Positions 1 through 7,086 of a stretch of 9,620 nt of DNA are shown piece after piece (the first letter of the stretch is position 1; each line of letters opens with the position of its first letter). The notes beneath the pieces were generated by a model, which saw nothing but the letters and a program-made list of their open reading frames with translations, was not told the DNA's origin and did no database searches. The position numbers and the translations under genes were made by a program. Origin of the DNA: Acidobacteriota bacterium (GTDB lineage: Bacteria; Acidobacteriota; Blastocatellia; Pyrinomonadales; Pyrinomonadaceae); assembly GCA_003222935.1 (NCBI GenBank), contig QHXL01000102.1, forward strand, positions 1,038 to 10,657, read 5' to 3'.

Positions 1-642
1 GCCCGCGCCGCGGACAAGTCTTTGATGGGGTTGGTCAACAGACACGAGTTGAGCATTAGCGGCATGGTGGTCACGCAGCAAGAGGTGCGCAGAAAGAGCA
101 GGTTCAACGGGGAGCAGTACTACAGCAAAGAGCAGTGCTTCGCCACAAAGCATCAGCTGTACGTCATCAGCGCGACGAGTCGTGATGGGGACACTCCGGA
201 GATGAATGACTTCTTCTCCTCGTTGAAGCTTGGTGACGCAGCAGTTGGAGGGAGTAAAGAGGCAGACAGTTTAGCATCTGAGCAGAGACCGCGTGGTCCG
301 GTACCTTTCAGGGGCGATGCTTATGATGCAAAAGAAGTCACTCGTCAAGCTTTAGTCGTGTGGCAGCCGCCGCTGGGTATCTACATGAGCTTCGCGGCGG
401 AAGACTTAGGTCACCCGGTATTCGAAATTCAAGTGCAAGTTATCCTCACAGCGACGGGAGAAGTGGCCGACCTTAAAATCCCACCAATAAAGAAACCCGA
501 ACTTCTGGCGTTAGTAATTGAGATGACCGAAAAGGTGAAGTTTATTCCGGCGGAGTTAAACGGACGCCCCGTGGCACAGCGGATCACGTTCAAGTATGAG
601 TTACAGCCTTTCGATGTGACGGCAGGCCCCACAGGGTCATGA
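1..642 (+). CDS. TonB C-terminal-like domain protein, 5'-truncated by the window edge
   Basis: The frame is open from base 1 to the TGA at 640-642, giving 213 residues with no stop upstream. The true start is therefore probably outside the window; the TTG at 22 and ATG at 25 lack a convincing ribosome binding site. Two parts can be seen. Residues ~1-80 end in YVISATSRDG...FFSSLKL, a pattern found at the C-end of a small domain common in Acidobacteriota and Planctomycetes secreted proteins (family knowledge). Residues ~139-203 have the TonB C-terminal pattern: a strand, then TATGEVADLKI, a helix, then VKFIPAELNGRPVAQ and a final strand FKYEL. In TonB proteins this fold contacts outer-membrane receptors. 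No membrane anchor or proline-rich spacer is visible, so this is probably a stand-alone TonB_C-like domain rather than a working energy transducer. The role is unknown. Confidence 0.72.
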   Translation, partial: ARAADKSLMGLVNRHELSISGMVVTQQEVRRKSRFNGEQYYSKEQCFATKHQLYVISATSRDGDTPEMNDFFSSLKLGDAAVGGSKEADSLASEQRPRGPVPFRGDAYDAKEVTRQALVVWQPPLGIYMSFAAEDLGHPVFEIQVQVILTATGEVADLKIPPIKKPELLALVIEMTEKVKFIPAELNGRPVAQRITFKYELQPFDVTAGPTGS

Positions 643-650
643 TCTAACTG

Positions 651-722
651 CGCCTAACAGCGGCGACTTGAACGCTTTTCGCGGTTGCATGCGCGAACCG
701 CTCAGAGCAAAAACCTTAGGCG
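651..722. repeat. Nested inverted repeat downstream of the TonB_C-like gene
   Basis: Three non-crossing pairs can be drawn: CGCCTAA 651-657 with TTAGGCG 716-722, AGCGG 659-663 with CCGCT 698-702, and TTCGCG 678-683 with CGCGAA 692-697. An alternative inner pair is GCGGTT 681-686 with AACCGC 696-701. The structure starts 8 nt after the stop codon. It could form a 3' hairpin in RNA or single-stranded DNA. No T-run follows, so it is not a standard intrinsic terminator. The outer arms resemble integron attC core boxes (see findings), but that reading is weak. Confidence 0.4.
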
Positions 723-761
723 GCAACCAAATGGATCACCCGGAATATTTTTGCTGCATTT

Positions 762-780
762 ATTCCGCAAGCAGCGGAAT
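762..780. repeat. Small perfect hairpin in the 643-872 spacer
   Basis: ATTCCGC (762-768) and GCGGAAT (774-780) form a 7-bp perfect stem with a 5-nt loop. The base following the stem is G and no T-tract follows, so a terminator role is doubtful. It lies about 90 nt before the next gene and could be part of its promoter or leader region. No other signal was recognised in the rest of this spacer. Confidence 0.35.
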
Positions 781-872
781 GTTCTGACACGAGACTGAGC
801 GAAGCTTGTTGTTCTCTCAAAGCTAAGATTGGCATTAGTGTTGCTGGTGCGAGGAGTTGGTGTTCAGGTTTT

Positions 873-1697
873 ATGAAGGTGAAGCAGAGTTTACTTAGTA
901 CCTTCTGCCTTTTTTGCTTTCCCGCAGTCCTTTGCGTTCAGGTTACCGTTGCCGCTGAACAAGCGAAATCGCAAGACGAATCCCGGCAAAAAGCAGAAGC
1001 AGTGTGGGAACAGGCCGTTGTTGCCAAAGGCGGCCGTGAGCGTCTGCACCAAATCGATAGCCTGTTACTTTCCTATCGAGAAACGGTGCGAAATTTCTTA
1101 GGAATTGTAGTTCATCGGGGAGACGTCGAGCGCCTTTACGTTTTCCCGGATAAATCATGGTCGTGGGATGACGGTCTGCCACCGCCATTTAACCTTACGG
1201 TCAGCATGTTCAATCTCGAACGAAACATCAGTTGCTCGATGTATGCCGGGGCCGCTTCACCAAAGTGTACAAAGCCTAAAGATGGAACTTCATTTTTTAG
1301 TCAGGGCGAAGGGGTGGCGCGCGTGCAGTATCTTTATCTCCTCGAGACCAGGTGGGTTACGCCCGCTCCGATGAGTTTGAGAAGGGACTCGATAGCGTTA
1401 AAGAGCGTAGACGTTGTGCAAACACAAGTGGCAGGCAGAAGAGTCGATTACTACCTCGATCGCAAGACCCACCTGCCGAAGCGTGTCGTCACATTCTTTG
1501 AAAGCGGCCGTGTATGGGAGACCTTTGACTTCTCTGATTATGTCACCATCAATGGGATTCAGATGCCGAGCGTGCAGAAGAGAGGCAAAATCAATTTCCA
1601 GATCAACCCCGCTTACACGGACAACATTTTCACTAATCCGCCATCGATTGAAGCCGGGCCAAAGGCGTGGCAACCAGGCAATCGATCAAGGACATGA
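873..1697 (+). CDS. Secreted LolA-like (outer-membrane lipoprotein-sorting-like) protein
   Basis: This is a 274-residue protein with a clear Sec signal peptide: basic MKVK, a hydrophobic core to about residue 24, and a probable cleavage after VAA near residue 28. The mature part has the layout of LolA/LolB-like periplasmic proteins that are abundant in Acidobacteriota: a helix ending AKGGRERLHQIDSL (51-64), long beta-strands, then DYYLDRKTHLPKRVV (192-206) and FDFSDYVTINGIQMP (218-232). The last two segments are the usual signature of the C-terminal half. Cys121 and Cys132 could form a disulfide. No lipobox is seen, so it is predicted soluble in the periplasm. The nearest SD-like sequence, GAGGAG at 851-856, is 16 nt before the ATG, which is long; no better in-frame start was found. 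The gene stands alone between two spacers. Its ligand is unknown, and a lipid or lipoprotein role is only inferred from the fold. Confidence 0.7.
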   Translation: MKVKQSLLSTFCLFCFPAVLCVQVTVAAEQAKSQDESRQKAEAVWEQAVVAKGGRERLHQIDSLLLSYRETVRNFLGIVVHRGDVERLYVFPDKSWSWDDGLPPPFNLTVSMFNLERNISCSMYAGAASPKCTKPKDGTSFFSQGEGVARVQYLYLLETRWVTPAPMSLRRDSIALKSVDVVQTQVAGRRVDYYLDRKTHLPKRVVTFFESGRVWETFDFSDYVTINGIQMPSVQKRGKINFQINPAYTDNIFTNPPSIEAGPKAWQPGNRSRT

Positions 1698-1845
1698 GGC
1701 TTAATCGGTCACCGACGGCCGCTTGCGCCAGGAGCGGACGGTCAGTTGCCTCTTTTCGCAGTAGCGTGGGTGGGCCGCTCAAGCGAGTGTTAGCAGTCAG
1801 TGCGTGAAGTCTGATCTTCGTAACGAGACGAGTGGGAGGTGATTA

Positions 1846-2262
1846 ATGAAACTCAATCCATACCTTGCCTTCGATGGCCAGTGCCGTGAGGCGTTCGATT
1901 TCTACCAACAAACACTTAATGGACAGATCTCTTTCATGCAGACGATTGGGGAGTCGCCGATGGCAGCGAGCATGCCGCCTGAAGCACATAACCGCATCAT
2001 GCATGTGACGCTGCAAATAGGTGACCAGGTGCTTCAAGGAGCCGATGCGCCTCCGGGGCAATTCACGAGGCCAGCCGGATTCTGCGTGGCGTTGCACTTT
2101 GATGATGCCGCGGAGGGGCAACGCGTGTTCGACGCACTGGCGCAGAACGGAGTGGTCCAAATGCCATTTCAAGAGACGTTCTGGGCGAAAGGTTTTGGAA
2201 TGGTCATCGATCAGTTCGGTACGCCGTGGATCGTGAACGCCGGGCAGACGGTAGGGGGTTGA
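1846..2262 (+). CDS. PhnB-like VOC (glyoxalase-superfamily) protein
   Basis: The protein has 138 residues, the usual size for single-module PhnB-like members of the vicinal oxygen chelate superfamily, often annotated as 3-demethylubiquinone-9 3-methyltransferase-like. Family marks include LNPYLAFDGQCREAFDFYQQTL (3-24, the first beta-alpha unit), RIMHVTLQIGDQVLQGADAPPG (50-71), a second half VALHFDDAAEGQRVFDALAQNG (81-102), and the end motif FWAKGFGMVIDQFGTPWIVN (112-131). The FGxPWxVN ending is typical. The start is well supported by the strong Shine-Dalgarno GGGAGGTGAT at 1834-1843, just upstream of the ATG. The substrate is unknown for nearly all members, and the methyltransferase label should not be taken literally. 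The nearest genes give no pathway context. Genes of this family are frequent in accessory DNA (family knowledge). Confidence 0.87.
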   Translation: MKLNPYLAFDGQCREAFDFYQQTLNGQISFMQTIGESPMAASMPPEAHNRIMHVTLQIGDQVLQGADAPPGQFTRPAGFCVALHFDDAAEGQRVFDALAQNGVVQMPFQETFWAKGFGMVIDQFGTPWIVNAGQTVGG

Positions 2263-2496
2263 GTGGATTGGACTGCGCTCACGGACACTTGGGAAAGCGC
2301 GGCGAGCGGTGGCAGTCGTCATCTGGGAGATCGAGAAGGCAAATATACTAGTGAACCTTAGTGCTCCACTTGGGTTCCAACTTGAGAGTGGTTCGAGCAG
2401 CAGCGGGGGCGTGCTACGTTTCGCTTTGGAAAGATGCGTGTAGGACCGCTTGCTCCCTTCCCAACTGCATTGATCTAGTGAGGTAGAGGTTTCACA
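2263..2496. other. Convergent intergenic spacer with no recognised feature
   Basis: These 234 bp lie between the 3' ends of the VOC gene and the minus-strand membrane protein gene. No convincing gene, intrinsic terminator or repeat pair was found. A weak 5-bp dyad, GCGCT with AGCGC at about 2276-2300, is separated by 16 nt and is probably chance. Confidence 0.5.
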
Positions 2497-3543
2497 TTAC
2501 TGCTTCTGGCAGTTCTGCAGCATTACATTTCCAAGCAAGTTACCAAAGACGCGGGCGCTGATTCTGACAGTCTCTCCTTTTTTGATTGCCAGCGCGTCAG
2601 CCTCATTTGCCTCGGCAAAGTCGCATATAGCCATCCCATCGTTTGCCGACTTTGCGCTCGGCCTCATAAAAGCGATTACCGGTTTTCCTTTCTTATTCTT
2701 CTCGGCGACCGTGACCTCCCCGGTGATTACAACTGTTTTTAATTTGTACTTTAGATCAGCCGCCTTCGAATCTTTTGCGTAGTCATTTAAAAGCGTGAGG
2801 ACTGGTATAACCGGTAAGTTGCCGGTCTCGCTGAGCTCTCCAATTGTGAAGGGAGTTTGATGACAAAGCTCAGCGTCGAAGGCAATTACAGCCTTACGAT
2901 CCAACCCGTGAGAGCAGTGAATATGATTGTTCTCGAGGAGATATATGGTCGTGTTTCCTTCACCTAATGTCGCGAAAGCGTAGCGGTCCTCGCCCATTTG
3001 AAACATTCGCCGATTGCGGCCTTCAGGTGACTTTCTTTTCGCCAGAAACTCATCGCGAGCCGAGGCCGGATTTGGGAAATCCCAGATCGTGTATTCGACC
3101 CAGGGCGTTCGTGGACCATAGTAAGTGGCAGTGAAGTGCGGTCCTGAAGACGCGCTATATCGTTTATGGTATTCAGGCTCTCCAGATCTTCTGAACGTTC
3201 CAAGTTGCTGGGGAAAGGAACCGGCGGGAGGTTTAGGCGTAAACGGGTTGAGGTGGTTCCACTCGCTCTCGGACATCGACATCACCCAAACAAATGGAAC
3301 ACCAAGAAGAACAATTAGTAGGACGCTACTGAAGACAATCAACATCTTTCTTCGGCTGATATGTCGTGACGGCGGCGCCTGCGGGTCCGGAGTGGAAACC
3401 TCCGTCGCTTCAAGGTTCGCACTCAGCGAATAGAGTGCACGTTCTGTGACCTTTCTGCCGAGCTTCGCCTCCAACTTTTTTTTCGCAGCCCGAGTCTGGG
3501 CGCGATCCCTCGCTTCGCGAATTCCTATTCCAAGTAAACCCAT
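2497..3543 (-). CDS. Single-span membrane protein with C-terminal OB-fold (tRNA_anti-like) domain
   Basis: This 348-residue protein reads from the ATG at 3541-3543 to the TAA at 2497-2499. AGGGAG (complement of 3551-3556), 7 nt before the ATG, supports the start. Residues 1-65 are polar and rich in Lys, Arg and Ala (REARDRAQTRAAKKKLEAKLGRK), probably helical and cytoplasmic. Residues ~67-90 form one transmembrane helix preceded by HISRRK, which places the N-terminus inside. Residues ~110-235 are an unrecognised extracytoplasmic beta-rich part. Residues ~249-346 match the tRNA_anti-like OB-fold pattern (PF12869 type): LLNDYAKDSKAADLKYK, VVITGEV, then KKGETVRISARVFG and a final MLQNC strand. 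In that family the fold is usually attached to membrane or secreted proteins, and nucleic-acid binding is not established. Four cysteines (210, 227, 307, 345) lie outside the membrane and may pair. The gene is divergent from the sigma factor, with a long palindrome between them. Function is unknown. Confidence 0.75.
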   Translation of the reverse strand: MGLLGIGIREARDRAQTRAAKKKLEAKLGRKVTERALYSLSANLEATEVSTPDPQAPPSRHISRRKMLIVFSSVLLIVLLGVPFVWVMSMSESEWNHLNPFTPKPPAGSFPQQLGTFRRSGEPEYHKRYSASSGPHFTATYYGPRTPWVEYTIWDFPNPASARDEFLAKRKSPEGRNRRMFQMGEDRYAFATLGEGNTTIYLLENNHIHCSHGLDRKAVIAFDAELCHQTPFTIGELSETGNLPVIPVLTLLNDYAKDSKAADLKYKLKTVVITGEVTVAEKNKKGKPVIAFMRPSAKSANDGMAICDFAEANEADALAIKKGETVRISARVFGNLLGNVMLQNCQKQ

Positions 3544-3591
3544 ATTGTTTCTCCCTGATATACCAGCGACCAGTTGCCTGACTTCTCCACA

Positions 3592-3707
3592 GCAAATTTT
3601 CAGGTTGGGAAGGTGGACCCTGTCCCCGCTCTTATGAGAGGCAGTCAGTCAAAGTGTTTTCAAAGGCAGGCGGGGACAGGGTCCACCTTCCCCACCTGAA
3701 AATTTGC
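3592..3707. repeat. REP/MITE-like palindromic element, copy 1
   Basis: The arms 3592-3629 and 3670-3707 are inverted repeats of 38 bp with one mismatch (T3606 against C3693), separated by a 40-bp spacer without coding potential. The arm core is GGTGGACCCTGTCCCC and the outer end is GCAAATTTTCAGG. The same arm sequence recurs downstream of the kinase gene. No target-site duplication is apparent in the flanks. High GC arms ending in GGGGACA-type sequence resemble the ends mobilised by REP-associated tyrosine (Y1) transposases; that assignment is inference, since no transposase is present here. The element sits in the spacer between two divergent genes, so it lies in or near their promoter regions and could form a cruciform or a long RNA hairpin. 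Confidence 0.88.
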
Positions 3708-3732
3708 ATAGATCCTTCTCTCAGCAGATAAA

Positions 3733-3756
3733 GCGGAATTGGGTGGCCAATCCCGC
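3733..3756. promoter_or_regulatory. Imperfect dyad upstream of the ECF sigma gene, candidate operator
   Basis: GCGGAATTGG (3733-3742) and CCAATCCCGC (3747-3756) pair over 10 positions with one mismatch and a 4-nt GTGG loop. The dyad lies about 70 bp before the sigma factor start and is followed, after a gap of about 14 nt, by a T-rich stretch (3770-3795). It could be a protein-binding site or a leader hairpin. The T-run is too far from the stem for a standard terminator. No clear -35/-10 pair was recognised in this leader. Confidence 0.35.
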
Positions 3757-3828
3757 CATGCATTTCAACTATTTTTTTGTTATTTTGTGTTTCTCCGACA
3801 AGGTGGTTTTCCCCTTCAACTCAACTGA

Positions 3829-4410
3829 ATGAACGCTCCGTCAAACGTCACAGAACTGCTCGCTCGCTGGAATGAAGGCGACAGCGCCGCCATGGAACAG
3901 GTGACTCCCTTCGTTTACGAGGAGTTACGACGACTCGCCGCACATTACCTGCGCAACGAAAGACCCGATCACACTTTGCAGGCGACTGCGCTCGTGCATG
4001 AGGTTTATCTACAGATCCTGGATATGGATCACATCGACTGGCGCAATCGGGCCCACTTTGTGGGTACCGCGGCCACGATGATGCGGCACGTCCTGGTGGA
4101 TCACGCACGTAAATGTCGTGCAGACAAACGTGGTGGCGTTGACGGATTCAGGGTGCCATTGAGTCGCGCGATTGGCATCGCTTCAAAAAACGATGTCGAC
4201 CTGGTTGCGCTCGATGAAGCACTGAGCATTTTGGCTAAAACCTATCCCCGGCAAGCTCAAGTCGTCGAACTTAAGTTTTTTGCCGGGTTGGATACCGAAG
4301 AAACAGCAAAGGTCATGCAGGCCTCAGGCATTGAGACTTCCGCGCGTACAGTTGAAAGAGACTGGCGATTCGCTCGAGCGTGGTTATTAAAAGAGATGAC
4401 TCATGAGTGA
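3829..4410 (+). CDS. ECF-family RNA polymerase sigma factor, TIGR02999 (Sig-70_X6) type
   Basis: The protein has 193 residues, normal for the family. It directs RNA polymerase to target promoters. Region sigma-2 spans about residues 15-95, including VYEELRRLAAHYLR (29-42), HTLQATALVHEVYL (48-61) and RAHFVGTAATMMRHVLVDHARK (74-95); these segments are diagnostic for the Sigma70_ECF/TIGR02999 group found in Acidobacteria and Planctomycetes. Sigma-4 spans about 127-190, with the recognition part ELKFFAGLDTEETAKVM and RTVERDWRFARAWL. The chosen ATG has no good Shine-Dalgarno sequence; AAGGTGG at 3800-3806 is 22 nt away. The family N-terminus supports this start all the same. The stop overlaps the kinase start. 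No anti-sigma gene is adjacent, which is typical of this group: the partner kinase is thought to take that control role. The target genes cannot be told from the window. Confidence 0.94.
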   Translation: MNAPSNVTELLARWNEGDSAAMEQVTPFVYEELRRLAAHYLRNERPDHTLQATALVHEVYLQILDMDHIDWRNRAHFVGTAATMMRHVLVDHARKCRADKRGGVDGFRVPLSRAIGIASKNDVDLVALDEALSILAKTYPRQAQVVELKFFAGLDTEETAKVMQASGIETSARTVERDWRFARAWLLKEMTHE

Positions 4411-7072
4411 GAACCGTGTCGCGGAATTGTTTGGTTACGCCTGCGATCTTGAATCTCACAATCGTTCCCAGTTCCTGGAGCGCGAGTGCCAGGGCAGACC
4501 AGACTTGCTGGCCCAGGTAAATTCTCTGCTGGACGCAGACCAGCAGGCCATTGCAGACGACTTCTTAAGCGAGCCTGCACTGAACATCGAAGCAAGAGTT
4601 GTCGCTTCGACCGCAACCCTTTCCCGATCCGGTCAAATGTTTGGTCGCTATCACCTGATTGAACCTATTGGCGAAGGTGGAATGGGTGAGGTCTACCTCG
4701 CCAACGACACACAGCTTGATCGCAAAGTGGCGGTCAAGCTCGTCAAGAGTCAGCTCACCACTTCCGAAGTTCTTCGCCGGTTCCACAATGAGCGCCAAAT
4801 CCTCGCGCATCTGAATCATCCAAACATCGCCACTCTATTAGATAGCGGGACGACCGATGATGGCCTTCCTTACTTTGTGATGGAGTTTGTTGAAGGCAAG
4901 TCAATCGATCAGTACGCTGATGAAGAAACTCTATCAACGAAGGATCGCCTGGAACTCTTTCGGACCGTCTGTGATGCGGTGCAGTCGGCCCACCAAAACC
5001 TGGTCGTTCATCGCGATATAAAACCCGGCAACATTCTCGTCAATAAGAATGGTGTCCCGAAGCTTCTCGACTTTGGCATTGAGAAGCTGTTGGCAACAGA
5101 CAAGCGCGATTCAAACAACACTTTAACGGTCTTCCGGGCGATGACTCCCGAGTATGCGAGTCCTGAACAGATTAAAGGCGAACCGATTACAACGGCGACT
5201 GATGTCTATTCTCTCGGAGTCGTCTTGTATGAGCTTTTGACTGGTCAGTCTCCTTACCATTTCAAGAGTCGCAAATCCCAGGACATAGCCGACGCGATTT
5301 GTCTCAGTGAACCTGTAAGACCAAGTCGAGCAATCTCGACAAACGAGACGAATCGGAAATCCCGAAACGTTGGGATCGGAAATCGGCAGTTATCCTCCTC
5401 CGATCTCGACAACATCGTTCTCAAAGCGATGCGGAAGGAACCCGAGCGACGTTACGTCTCAGTAAATGAATTGTCGGAAGACATCCGCCGCCATCTGTCG
5501 GGTCAACCTGTGATCGCCCGCAAGGATACTTTTACGTATCGCACCTCGAAGTTTGTTCAAAGGCACAAGTTTGGTGTAACGGCGGCCGGCCTGACTCTGA
5601 TTCTGCTGCTCGCTGGTATCGCCGCTACGGGTTGGGAAGCGCGTCGCGCGCGACTGGAGAAGGCGAGGGCTGAACGACGCTTCAATGACGTGCGCCGTCT
5701 GGCAAACTCATTCATGTTTGAGTTTCACGATTCGATCAAGGATGTACCGGGCACTCTACAAGCCCGACAGTTACTCGTTAAAAGGGCGCTTGAATATCTC
5801 GACGATTTGTCGCAGGAAGCAAACGACGACGAGTCCCTCAAAAGTGAGTTGGCGATTGCTTACGATCGACTTGGTGATATCACTTTCGATGTCGACCAGG
5901 CGCTCGCTATCCACGATAAAGCGCGGAGTCTCAATGAGTCGCTGGTGAAGGCTCATCCGAAGTCGGATCAGTATCGAAAGCAACTGGCAGTGAGTTACGA
6001 ACGTTCGGCTAACCTCGCGAAGCAACGCGGTGATACGCAAACGGCACTTGATTACACCAACAAAGAAGTCGCAATTTCAGAGTCACTCTTTCGTGACTTC
6101 CCGGACAATATTGAATACCGGTCTGCGCTCGTCGATAGCTACATGGGCCTGACCATTAGCCTGGAACAAACTGGCGACCTTAAGGCTGCGCTTACCTACG
6201 CAATGAAAGCAGTTGAATTTGAGGAGCAGATCGTTGCGGAAGAACCTGGTAATCCTGAACGACGTCGAGACTTAGCTGTCGCATTTTCTTTTGTCTGCAA
6301 CGCGCTCGAACTCGATGGCAATTATTCTGAGGCTCTTGCTGCCGCGCACAAAGAAGAAAGTTTGGAAGAAACAGTTCTTGCATCAGACAAAACGAACGCT
6401 CGCTACTTGAGAGATCGATGGGTGTCACTCGTCAGGCAGGGAAGGTTGTTGACGAAAAGTGGTAATGCGCACGAGGGTATTGATTATCTGGATCGAGCCT
6501 TGAATCAAATCGATCAACTGGCAAAAGCAGATCCATCAGACAAGGGCCATCAAAGAGGACTCGCCATGACCCACCTGACGCGTGGTCAAGCACTGGAGGC
6601 TCTCGGTAGAAAAGATGCAGCGATAGAGAGTTATTCGAAAGCCCTCGCGGTTAGCCAGGCACTGCTTGATGCCGACCCGAAGAAGATGGAGACACGAACG
6701 GATCTTGCGCAGATGTATTCCTCGCGTGGTGGATTATTGACTGAATTGGGCCGAACCGATTTTGCTCTCGTTGACTTGCGCAAAGCCGTTGAGTTGGTAG
6801 AAGCCGCCTCACACGCCGATCCAACGAATGTGAGGTTGAAGGGGCAGTTAGCTGAGATTTATGGAAAGGTCGGCGACGCCTGCATGCGAATGGCACACTC
6901 GTCGAGCGAGAATTGGAAGGTTGCACGAGATTGGGAACAGAAAAGTTTGAATATCTGGGATGAGTTGCGAGGGTCTGGGAAAGCCAGCGGCGCCGACAGC
7001 AGTCGAATCGATCAAGTAAGTCGCAATCTCGCGGTGTGCGACGCAGCAATCGCGTTGCAGGATCGACAGTGA
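4403..7072 (+). CDS. Membrane Ser/Thr protein kinase with C-terminal TPR repeats
   Basis: This 889-residue protein starts at the ATG at 4403, inside the end of the sigma factor gene (8-nt overlap), which suggests translational coupling. Residues 1-60 are the helical N-terminal segment usual in sigma-linked kinases (FLERECQGRPDLLAQVNSLL). The kinase domain spans about 83-370: glycine loop IGEGGMGEVY (89-98), Lys112 in VAVK, Glu130 in the C helix, HRDIKPGN (203-210), DFG (223-225), TPEYASPEQ (248-256), DVYSLG (267-272) and Arg350. All key catalytic residues are present, so it should be active. DFG is followed by IEK where IAK is more usual. A hydrophobic span lies at ~389-410, flanked by basic residues on both sides, so topology is uncertain. 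From ~473 to 858 there are about eight TPR-like units of ~48 residues (for example QRGDTQTALDYTNKEVAISE), probably a partner- or signal-binding scaffold. The likely target is the sigma factor or its regulators; this is inferred from pairing. Confidence 0.94.
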   Translation: MSENRVAELFGYACDLESHNRSQFLERECQGRPDLLAQVNSLLDADQQAIADDFLSEPALNIEARVVASTATLSRSGQMFGRYHLIEPIGEGGMGEVYLANDTQLDRKVAVKLVKSQLTTSEVLRRFHNERQILAHLNHPNIATLLDSGTTDDGLPYFVMEFVEGKSIDQYADEETLSTKDRLELFRTVCDAVQSAHQNLVVHRDIKPGNILVNKNGVPKLLDFGIEKLLATDKRDSNNTLTVFRAMTPEYASPEQIKGEPITTATDVYSLGVVLYELLTGQSPYHFKSRKSQDIADAICLSEPVRPSRAISTNETNRKSRNVGIGNRQLSSSDLDNIVLKAMRKEPERRYVSVNELSEDIRRHLSGQPVIARKDTFTYRTSKFVQRHKFGVTAAGLTLILLLAGIAATGWEARRARLEKARAERRFNDVRRLANSFMFEFHDSIKDVPGTLQARQLLVKRALEYLDDLSQEANDDESLKSELAIAYDRLGDITFDVDQALAIHDKARSLNESLVKAHPKSDQYRKQLAVSYERSANLAKQRGDTQTALDYTNKEVAISESLFRDFPDNIEYRSALVDSYMGLTISLEQTGDLKAALTYAMKAVEFEEQIVAEEPGNPERRRDLAVAFSFVCNALELDGNYSEALAAAHKEESLEETVLASDKTNARYLRDRWVSLVRQGRLLTKSGNAHEGIDYLDRALNQIDQLAKADPSDKGHQRGLAMTHLTRGQALEALGRKDAAIESYSKALAVSQALLDADPKKMETRTDLAQMYSSRGGLLTELGRTDFALVDLRKAVELVEAASHADPTNVRLKGQLAEIYGKVGDACMRMAHSSSENWKVARDWEQKSLNIWDELRGSGKASGADSSRIDQVSRNLAVCDAAIALQDRQ

Positions 7073-7086
7073 CCTTCGAAGCTAAT

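Noticed and set aside
762..780. Hairpin as an intrinsic terminator
   Set aside because: The 7-bp stem is followed by GTTCTGAC, not a T-run. It is kept only as an unexplained hairpin.
1775..1800. CGCTCAAGCGAGTGTTAGC as a second attC-like right end
   Set aside because: GTTAGCA does not fit GTTRRRY at the last two positions, and no matching left core follows the stop of the preceding gene.
1843..2322. 159-codon open frame on the minus strand over the VOC gene
   Set aside because: It is fully antisense to a well-supported PhnB-like gene with a strong ribosome binding site, and its translation is rich in Arg, His and Pro without any family pattern.
2450..2466. Sequence CTCCCTTCCCAACTG resembling part of the palindrome arms
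   Set aside because: Only about ten bases are shared with the arm (CTTCCCAAC), and the GGACAGGGTCC part is missing. This is within chance.
3733..3795. Dyad plus T-rich stretch as a rho-independent terminator
   Set aside because: About 14 nt separate the stem from the T-rich part, and no gene reading in the + direction ends just upstream.
6651..7049. 132-codon open frame on the minus strand over the kinase TPR region
   Set aside because: The sense frame has clear TPR units through this region. The antisense product is low in complexity and Arg/Ser-rich, as expected of a shadow frame.
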